Source of the DNA: Prevotella sp. CAG:485
GTDB taxonomy: Bacteria > Bacteroidota > Bacteroidia > Bacteroidales > Muribaculaceae
NCBI GenBank assembly: GCA_000437495.1
Contig: FR897881.1
Coordinates: 14,677-36,402, forward strand
Direction: 5' to 3'
DNA length: 21,726 nucleotides
This document shows, one piece after another, positions 7,255 through 12,804 of the stretch (the first letter of the stretch is position 1; every line of letters begins with the position of its first letter). The notes below the pieces were generated by a model, which worked only from the letters and a program-made list of their open reading frames with translations, searched no databases and had not been told where the DNA came from. Position numbers and translations under genes: made by a program.

Positions 7255-10200
7255 CACTTATACTTTTTCAGTCCGTCGGCAATAAGCTGTCTGATGTCGT
7301 CCTCGTCGCCGGGATAATATTTCTTGAGTGAGTTGAGATAATCGCGTGCCAGCGCCTTCTTGCCCTGCATTCCCACGGCGTCGGCAAGGGCTATGTATCC
7401 GCGTGCCAGCCAGTAAGCGTGGGGCGAACCGGCGTTGGTGAAGGCTTCAAGCATCTTCTGCGCCTCCTTGTAGCGCTGTTGCTTTATCAGCAGCAGACCC
7501 CCGGCCACGGCGGCGCGTGCCCCATAGAGGCTCGACGGCTGTGCCGCCAGCGTGCGGAACATCTTCAGCGCCTGCGCCTCATCGCCGGTGGCGGCCAGTG
7601 CGGAAGCCTCATAGAAATCAGCTTCCTGAGCCTGCTCCGAGCTCAGCGAGCCCATCTCCTTCACGCGGCGCGCATAGTTCAGACGTTCCTGAGCGTCGGA
7701 GGTCAGACGCATGATGCCGGCATAGACCTCCTGCGGCATATCGGCGCCAAGCATCTTCTCGGCGCGGCGGTAGGTGGCAAGAGCCGCCGCCGGGTCGGAA
7801 CCCTCCAGGATAGAGGCTTTCAGCACCAGCGCCTCAGGCAGCTGCTGAGCGTCGGGACGTTTGCTCTCCATCTGCGCAATGCTCTGCAGAGCCCCCTGCG
7901 CGTCGCCCGTTTCATCCTGAGCCTGCGCCAGACGCCACAGCGCCGCCGCAAGGTAGCGCCCGTCGGGGTAACGGCTCAGATACTGTTTCATGGCAGCCGA
8001 ATCCTTGGGGTCGGCTATCAGCTTGTTGTCGGCAGCCTCATAGTCAAGGCGTTCCAGCTCGGCGGTGTCAATCTTCGGCGCTCCCGGCACCGAGTTCATG
8101 AACGCCGCATACTCGGCCGTCTGTCCCTGCGCCGCCATCAGACGCCGCAGCTCCACATTGGCCAGACGTGCCTCTTCGCCCGTGGGCCAACGCTTTATCA
8201 CCTCCTTATAGGCTGCTATGGCCTTGTCGTCGGCGTTCTGCTGCATATATAGCGTGGCAATCTGCAGCTGAGCCCTGCGGCCCTCCTCGAGCTGCGGATA
8301 GCGCCTCACAAGCTCCTCAAACGTCTTCACCGCGCCGACTTCGTCGTTTACCTTGGCCTGCGCCAGACCTGTCTCGTACATGGCGGCGGCACACCAGCGG
8401 CTGTCGGGATACGTGGCCACCATGCGCTGCAGTCCGGCAATCTCGGCGTTGAGGTCGCCGCGCAGACCAAGCATCATGGCCGCACGCATGGCCGCGTAGG
8501 CAGCATCACCCTCGCCGCTCTTCTCGGCCTGTGAGTAAAGCTCGGCAGCCGCGGAGTAGTCGCGCAGATAATAGCGGCAGTCGGCCAGACGCACCGTGGC
8601 GTCGGTGCGCAGACGCGCCGGCAGATTCTTTGCGGCAAGAGCTTTGGCGAACTCCGAGGCAGCCTCCTTGAACTTGTCCTGCATATAGAGCGAGTAGGCC
8701 GCGTCATAATGAGCCTGCGCCGCGTTGGCGCCCTGAGGCTCGGCCTGCAGATAAGACTTGTAGGCCCTGTCGGCATTGGCAAACTTGCCCTGCGCGTAGA
8801 GCGCCTGACCCAGCCACAGCTGAGCCTGCGCCCTGACGCGCGCATCGGTGCCCTGTGCCGCCATCTGCAAATGCTGCTCGGCACCCTTGTAGTCGGCGTT
8901 GCTCAGCTCGCTCACGCCAAGCTCATAGAGTACAAGCTGCCTTACGGCCTGTTGCTGAGCGGTGAGACGCGGTATCTTGTCGAGGTGCTGAAGCGCCTTC
9001 ACATAATCCTTGTCGCGGTAATAAGCCTCGGTGAGCAGCTGGCGCACCCTGCTCTCGTATTGTGAGCCCGGGAAGGTGCGCAGAAACAGCTCGGGCAGCT
9101 CCGTGGCTGAGGCAAACGGCGTGTCGGCACCGTGGCTCAGCGCCGTGATATAGTTGTAGAAGCCCCGTTCGGCCACCTTCTCGTCGGTGCCCTGGCGGCG
9201 CGACTTGTCGAAATAGAACGCCGCCTCGGTGAAATCGCCCTTTGAGACCGCTATCTGACCCAACAGCAGCGAGGCGCCCTGACCCGTGTTGTCGGGCAGG
9301 TCAGCCACCGGCTCAAGCAGCTCGCGCGCACGCTCCGTGTCGCCGTTGTTGTAGGCTATGGCGCCGGCAGCGTAAGCCGCTGTGGGCGTTATGGCCGTGT
9401 TGTCGGTGAGATATGCCTGCAGATAAGGCTCTGCCTCGTTCAGCCTGTCGAGCTTGAAGAGAGCCTCGCCGGCAACGCGGTTCAGCTCGCGGGTGTAAAG
9501 CTCGTCGGCAGGCTGCTGCAACAGTCGCTTGGCTATGGATGCCGCTTTGGCGTAGTTGCGCTGCTCCAACTCTATCTGTGCTATGTAATAGCCGGCCTCG
9601 AGGCGTGTGGGCAGGAATTGGTCATCGTCGCCGGTGCAACGGGCGTTGACGGCGCCCAACAGCGGTGCCACGCGCTCAAAGCCCTGCAACGCCGCCCGCG
9701 AGTCTTTATGCGCGTAATCGGCCCACGCAAGGTAGAAGAGCGCGGGGGCATGATAGCGGCTGCCGCCCAACGACAGCGGGCGCAACAGTCGCCTGCCTTT
9801 GTCGAAGGCTCCGGTGCGCAGATAGCTCACTCCGAGGCGATAGGCATATTCGGGGCGCAAGTCGGCGTCGGCGGCCTGCTCGTAACAGAGACTTGCCGGC
9901 CCGTATTGGCCGTGGAGGAAAAGCCAGTCGCCCTCAATCAGCAGCGCCTCGATGCCCTGCGGCGCGTTGCCGAGGCGCTGACGGATGCTGCGTGCCAGAG
10001 TGAGACACTCGTCGTCGCCGGCGCGCAACAGCGCCTTGGCCAGCAACACCTCCTGCGAGGGTGTGAGGCGCTCCATGCTGCGCAGCTGGTCGGCGCAGCC
10101 ACGGTAATTGCCGTCGGCATACATCTGCCGTGCCCTTTTCAGCCAGCCTTCCGCGCCGGGCAGCGTGGCCGCGCTCTCCGTGGCAGCTGCCGGCACAGCG

Positions 10201-10283
10201 CCGTGAGCCGACGTCATGACGCCGTCGGCAACTACGGCTGACGCCGCCACAAGAGCCATCGTGATATATTTTCTTGCTTTCAT
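7254..10283 (-). CDS. Large exported TPR-repeat protein, about 1009 aa
   Basis: After a signal peptide (MKARKYITMALVAASAVVADG..SAHG) nearly the whole protein consists of TPR or Sel1-type helical repeats. Examples are YGPASLCYEQAADADLRPEYAYRLG, GDFTEAAFYFDKSRRQG, KGAEQHLQMAAQGTDARVRAQAQLWLG (each a repeat region, not a continuous motif) and ADDKAIAAYKEVIKRWPTG. Such proteins are periplasmic or outer-membrane-associated scaffolds; no catalytic motif is visible. I chose ATG 10283 because it directly precedes the signal peptide; an upstream in-frame start at 10307 would add eight residues ahead of it. The stop overlaps the start of the beta-barrel gene (TGATG), so the two are probably made together and may form one envelope complex. 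Transcription probably starts at the promoter near 10485-10515, giving a ~195-nt structured leader. Confidence 0.85.
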   Translation of the reverse strand: MKARKYITMALVAASAVVADGVMTSAHGAVPAAATESAATLPGAEGWLKRARQMYADGNYRGCADQLRSMERLTPSQEVLLAKALLRAGDDECLTLARSIRQRLGNAPQGIEALLIEGDWLFLHGQYGPASLCYEQAADADLRPEYAYRLGVSYLRTGAFDKGRRLLRPLSLGGSRYHAPALFYLAWADYAHKDSRAALQGFERVAPLLGAVNARCTGDDDQFLPTRLEAGYYIAQIELEQRNYAKAASIAKRLLQQPADELYTRELNRVAGEALFKLDRLNEAEPYLQAYLTDNTAITPTAAYAAGAIAYNNGDTERARELLEPVADLPDNTGQGASLLLGQIAVSKGDFTEAAFYFDKSRRQGTDEKVAERGFYNYITALSHGADTPFASATELPELFLRTFPGSQYESRVRQLLTEAYYRDKDYVKALQHLDKIPRLTAQQQAVRQLVLYELGVSELSNADYKGAEQHLQMAAQGTDARVRAQAQLWLGQALYAQGKFANADRAYKSYLQAEPQGANAAQAHYDAAYSLYMQDKFKEAASEFAKALAAKNLPARLRTDATVRLADCRYYLRDYSAAAELYSQAEKSGEGDAAYAAMRAAMMLGLRGDLNAEIAGLQRMVATYPDSRWCAAAMYETGLAQAKVNDEVGAVKTFEELVRRYPQLEEGRRAQLQIATLYMQQNADDKAIAAYKEVIKRWPTGEEARLANVELRRLMAAQGQTAEYAAFMNSVPGAPKIDTAELERLDYEAADNKLIADPKDSAAMKQYLSRYPDGRYLAAALWRLAQAQDETGDAQGALQSIAQMESKRPDAQQLPEALVLKASILEGSDPAAALATYRRAEKMLGADMPQEVYAGIMRLTSDAQERLNYARRVKEMGSLSSEQAQEADFYEASALAATGDEAQALKMFRTLAAQPSSLYGARAAVAGGLLLIKQQRYKEAQKMLEAFTNAGSPHAYWLARGYIALADAVGMQGKKALARDYLNSLKKYYPGDEDDIRQLIADGLKKYK

Positions 10284-10484
10284 AGCTGAGATTGCTTTTG
10301 CCCCCACTGCTCAATAACCTGACTCATGGGGTTTCGGTTTCTTGCCCCCCATAATTGTATAATGGGGGTTGGTTTTTAGCCCCTTTGGGGGAGCTTGGTT
10401 TTAGCCCCTTTGGAGGCGTGTTTTTTTGCCCCTTTGGGGAGCTTGGTTTTAGCCTCGGTTTTGGCGGCCGGGGGTCTTAATCTG
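10284..10484 (-). promoter_or_regulatory. Structured 5' leader of the TPR-protein gene
   Basis: This is most of the only gene-free stretch over 300 nt (10284-10606). It runs from the predicted start of transcription to the TPR ATG. Next to the promoter are the CCCCTTTGGGG repeats, described separately. Closer to the gene there are three arms: CCCCCAT (10362-10368 read on minus), ATGGGGG (10346-10352) and CCCCAT (10326-10331). The middle arm is complementary to both others, so two stems would be mutually exclusive. A further G-run, GTGGGGGC (10300-10307), could pair with the C-rich arms. This resembles the logic of an attenuator, but I see no T-tract after any stem, and the Bacteroidales ribosome-binding context is unclear. 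It matches no riboswitch class I know. Confidence 0.45.
10369..10462. repeat. Imperfect 24-26 nt tandem repeat, about 3.8 copies
   Basis: Plus-strand units start at 10369, 10395, 10419 and 10443. The consensus is TTGGTTTTAGCCCCTTTGGGG followed by GAGC or similar. The first three units carry CCCC-TTT-GGGG or a near variant, a 4-bp stem with a three-base loop; the fourth diverges (AGCCTCGG). The unit length is close to 2.5 helical turns, and the array sits just downstream of the predicted TPR-gene promoter, so it would be transcribed into that leader. It has no coding potential of note. Confidence 0.8.
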
Positions 10485-10515
10485 CAAAGTTAATAAATCC
10501 GGCTCACACTGCAAA
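10485..10515 (-). promoter_or_regulatory. Bacteroidales-type promoter for the TPR / beta-barrel genes
   Basis: The minus strand carries TTTG (10515-10512), a 19-nt spacer and TAACTTTG (10492-10485). This is an exact match to the TAnnTTTG -7 element with standard spacing to the -33 element used by the Bacteroidales primary sigma factor. Transcription should begin near 10478. The -33 TTTG is the end of the T-tract of the terminator of the upstream lipoprotein gene. Confidence 0.75.
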
Positions 10516-10547
10516 AAGCGGGCCGCCGGATTGCCCGGCAGGCCCGC
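10513..10547 (-). terminator. Intrinsic terminator of the tyrS-lipoprotein operon
   Basis: GCGGGCC (10518-10524) pairs perfectly with GGCCCGC (10541-10547). An inner GCCGG/CCGGC stem (10525-10529 with 10535-10539) is separated from it by one bulged A (10540), and the loop is ATTGC. On the minus strand the hairpin is followed directly by TTTTT (10517-10513). It lies 60 nt after the lipoprotein stop, so the 9-nt array at 10565-10609 is within the transcribed 3' UTR. Confidence 0.85.
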
Positions 10548-10564
10548 TCTATGGTGGCTGCAAA

Positions 10565-10609
10565 TTGGTCTAATTGGTCTAATTAGTCTAATTGGTCTAA
10601 TTGGTCTTA
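10565..10609 (-). repeat. 9-nt tandem array containing the lipoprotein stop codon
   Basis: There are five units of plus-strand TTGGTCTAA (one reads TTAGTCTAA and the last TTGGTCTTA). On the minus strand the array begins TAAGACCAA and continues TTAGACCAA or TTAGACTAA. The TAA of the first unit is the stop codon of the lipoprotein gene, so a single T/A difference in a repeat unit decides where translation ends. The array lies between the stop codon and the terminator. Confidence 0.9.
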
Positions 10610-11320
10610 TTTCACTGTAACCGTGGGCACCTCAAACACCTTGGTGCCGTAGATGATGCCGCCTGAGGTGCCGTTGGGCTCCTGCAGCTGCACTGAGTCG
10701 GTAGACATGGAGCAGAGCTGATACTGGCCCGCCGGAACGCCCGTGAAGGTGTACGTGTCGTTGAAAATCTCGGCGTAATAACGCTTGTTGAGGTTCGCTT
10801 TGTCCTTGCCGAGCAGCATTATACGCACCTCTGAGCCGGTGAGATAGCCCGTCGACGAGGTGTAGTTGTATTTCTGGCCGTTGTTCACCACCGTTGAGGA
10901 GGCCAGGCGAATCATCGGCGTGTTGCTGAGGTTGATGCGGTTGGTGAGCACCACACCCGGCATGCGGGTGAAGACAAACGTTACCTCATTGGCCGACGAG
11001 GGCAGGAAAGCTTTGTAAGCATAGCTATACGGGTCTTTGGGGTCGGGAGTGCTGTAGTCGAGCCGTACGCCGTTGGCCGTGATGTTGGCTTTTGACGGCA
11101 GCTCTATGCTCATCAGCTTGTTGGTCTGGGTGTTGACCACCATGAAGTCGGCGAAGGCGTTGGTGGTGCCGTCGTTCCACTGTTCCACGCGCAAAACCTG
11201 ACGGAAGGTGATGCTGTCGGAGATTTTGTTGTCGTCATCATCGCTGCACGACGTCAGGGCGCCGGCGCTGAGCAACAGGGCCGTGGCGGCTGATGCCAGG
11301 AGAGGAAATTTTATGTTCAT
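10607..11320 (-). CDS. Surface-exposed lipoprotein of unknown function
   Basis: This 237-residue protein has a type II signal peptide with lipobox ALTS-C25, followed directly by SDDDDNK. An acidic S-D-D-D-D run right after the anchored cysteine is the lipoprotein export signal described for Bacteroides, which sends lipoproteins to the outer face of the outer membrane. The body is rich in Thr, Ser and Asn with strand-like segments (FVFTRMPGVVLTNRINL, YTFTGVPAGQYQLCSM), consistent with an immunoglobulin-like or beta-sandwich fold. I do not recognise the family. The ATG lies 10 nt after the tyrS stop, so it should be read from the tyrS promoter, an unusual partner for an aminoacyl-tRNA synthetase gene. 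The stop codon is part of a 9-nt tandem array, and a strong terminator follows. Confidence 0.85.
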   Translation of the reverse strand: MNIKFPLLASAATALLLSAGALTSCSDDDDNKISDSITFRQVLRVEQWNDGTTNAFADFMVVNTQTNKLMSIELPSKANITANGVRLDYSTPDPKDPYSYAYKAFLPSSANEVTFVFTRMPGVVLTNRINLSNTPMIRLASSTVVNNGQKYNYTSSTGYLTGSEVRIMLLGKDKANLNKRYYAEIFNDTYTFTGVPAGQYQLCSMSTDSVQLQEPNGTSGGIIYGTKVFEVPTVTVK

Positions 11321-11330
11321 TGCAGTAAAA

Positions 11331-12626
11331 TTATTTTATAGTGATAAGGAACTGGTTCTTCTTGCCGCGCTGCACCAGTATGTACTTGTCGCGCAGCAGC
11401 GTCTCGGTGCCGATTACCGTCTGCGGGTCGGTAACCTTGGCCTTGTTGAGGCTCACGGCGCTTTGCTGCACCATTTTGCGCGCCTCGCCTTTGCTGCCGA
11501 AAATCTTCGTCTTCACAGCCAACAGGTCGAGCAGCGGCACCCCGGCTTCAATGTCGGCGCGTTCCACCTCAAACGTCGGCACACCGTCGAGCACGTCGAG
11601 CAGCGTGGCCTCGTCAATGCGGTGCAGCGCCTCGGCGGCTTTGGGGTTGAAGAGCAGCTGAGAGGCTTCCACGGCGCCCTCGTAGGCTTCGCGGCCGTGA
11701 ACAAGCACCGTCAGCTCCTCGGCCAACTTCTTCTGCAGAGGGCGTTTGCCCGGGTCAGCGGCATGTTCGGCGGCAAGAGCCGCTATCTCCTCCTCGGTCA
11801 GGAAAGTGAAGATTTTCAGGTATTTCTCCGCCTCATCGTCGGCCACGTTGAGCCAGAACTGATAGAAGCGGTAGGGCGAGGTGTAACGCGCGTCGAGCCA
11901 TACATTACCCTGTTCCGTTTTGCCGAACTTGGTGCCGTCGGCTTTGGTTATCAGCGGACAGGTCAGGGCAAAGGCCTCGCCGCCTGTCTTGCGGCGAATC
12001 AGCTCCGTGCCGGTGGTGATGTTACCCCACTGGTCGCTGCCGCCGAGCTGCAGCTTGCAGCCGCGTGTCTCATACAGATGCAGGAAGTCGTAACCCTGCA
12101 GCAGCTGATAGGTGAATTCCGTAAAGCTCAGGCCGTCGCGCGCCTCGCCGTTGAGACGCCGTTTCACACTGTCCTTGGCCATCATGTAGTTCACCGTGAT
12201 GTGCTTGCCTATCTCGCGGGCGAAGTCCAGGAACGAGTAGGGCTTCATCCAGTCGTAGTTGTTCACCAACTCGGCGCGGTTGGGGGCGTCGGAGTCGAAG
12301 TCGATGAAGCGCGACAGCTGCTTCTTTATGGCTTCCTGGTTGTGGCGCAGCGTTTCCTCGTCGAGCAGATTGCGTTCGGCCGATTTGCCCGACGGGTCGC
12401 CTATCATGCCCGTGGCGCCGCCCACCAGTACGATGGGTTTGTGGCCGCAGCGCTGCAGATGCCTGAGCATCATCACGCCGCACAGATGGCCTATGTGGAG
12501 GCTGTCGGCCGTCGGGTCGATGCCTAAGTATGCGGTAGTCATTTCCTTGCGCAGTTGTTCCTCTGTGCCGGGCATTACAGAGTGTATCATGCCGCGCCAG
12601 GTAAGCTCATTTATGAAATCCTTCAT
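11331..12626 (-). CDS. tyrS: Tyrosyl-tRNA synthetase
   Basis: This 431-residue class I aminoacyl-tRNA synthetase attaches tyrosine to tRNA-Tyr in the cytoplasm. The HIGH signature is at residues 44-47 (DSLHIGHL) and the KMSKS-type loop is KFGKT at 233-237. Tyrosine-pocket motifs YQLLQGYD (173-180) and GGSDQWGN (195-202) are intact. An S4-like RNA-binding domain fills the C-terminus (about 362-431), as in bacterial TyrS. The length is typical of the family. The start at ATG 12626 places HIGH at the usual distance from the N-terminus. A well-formed promoter lies about 55 nt upstream, back-to-back with the promoter of the rel gene. The surface lipoprotein follows after 10 nt in the same transcript. 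Confidence 0.97.
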   Translation of the reverse strand: MKDFINELTWRGMIHSVMPGTEEQLRKEMTTAYLGIDPTADSLHIGHLCGVMMLRHLQRCGHKPIVLVGGATGMIGDPSGKSAERNLLDEETLRHNQEAIKKQLSRFIDFDSDAPNRAELVNNYDWMKPYSFLDFAREIGKHITVNYMMAKDSVKRRLNGEARDGLSFTEFTYQLLQGYDFLHLYETRGCKLQLGGSDQWGNITTGTELIRRKTGGEAFALTCPLITKADGTKFGKTEQGNVWLDARYTSPYRFYQFWLNVADDEAEKYLKIFTFLTEEEIAALAAEHAADPGKRPLQKKLAEELTVLVHGREAYEGAVEASQLLFNPKAAEALHRIDEATLLDVLDGVPTFEVERADIEAGVPLLDLLAVKTKIFGSKGEARKMVQQSAVSLNKAKVTDPQTVIGTETLLRDKYILVQRGKKNQFLITIK

Positions 12627-12680
12627 CTGTTGAGGTAGATTCTTTTTCTGTTGATGTTGCTAATGAATAGTTCTGAACCG

Positions 12681-12711
12681 CAAAGTTAATGTATTTCGCC
12701 GAAGCTGCAAA
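12681..12711 (-). promoter_or_regulatory. Promoter of the tyrS-lipoprotein operon
   Basis: The minus strand carries TTTG (12711-12708), a 19-nt spacer and TAACTTTG (12688-12681), the same -7 octamer as the TPR-gene promoter. Transcription should start near 12674, giving a leader of about 48 nt. The divergent rel promoter begins only about 26 nt away. Confidence 0.8.
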
Positions 12712-12737
12712 ATATTTCCCCCTTTACCTGCAAGAAT

Positions 12738-12769
12738 TTTGCTTCTTCAAAGGAATTGTGCTAACTTTG
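12738..12769 (+). promoter_or_regulatory. Promoter of the rel/spoT homologue
   Basis: The plus strand carries TTTG (12738-12741), a 20-nt spacer and TAACTTTG (12762-12769). Transcription should start near 12776, about 29 nt before the ATG. No Shine-Dalgarno sequence is evident before 12805. The -7 octamer is identical to that of the divergent tyrS promoter. Confidence 0.8.
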
Positions 12770-12804
12770 CGCTTTATGGTATTTTCTTGAAGCATAGCTG
12801 ACGT

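Noticed and set aside
10284..10307. Upstream in-frame start for the TPR protein (eight extra residues)
   Set aside because: The signal peptide begins properly at ATG 10283 (MKARKYI...); extra residues ahead of it would be atypical for export.
10369..10462. Possible CRISPR-like array
   Set aside because: Units follow each other without unique spacers and differ in length and sequence, so it is an imperfect tandem repeat.
12627..12680. T-box or other tRNA-sensing leader before tyrS
   Set aside because: The leader is only about 48 nt, with no T-box sequence and no terminator hairpin; T-boxes are essentially a Gram-positive feature.
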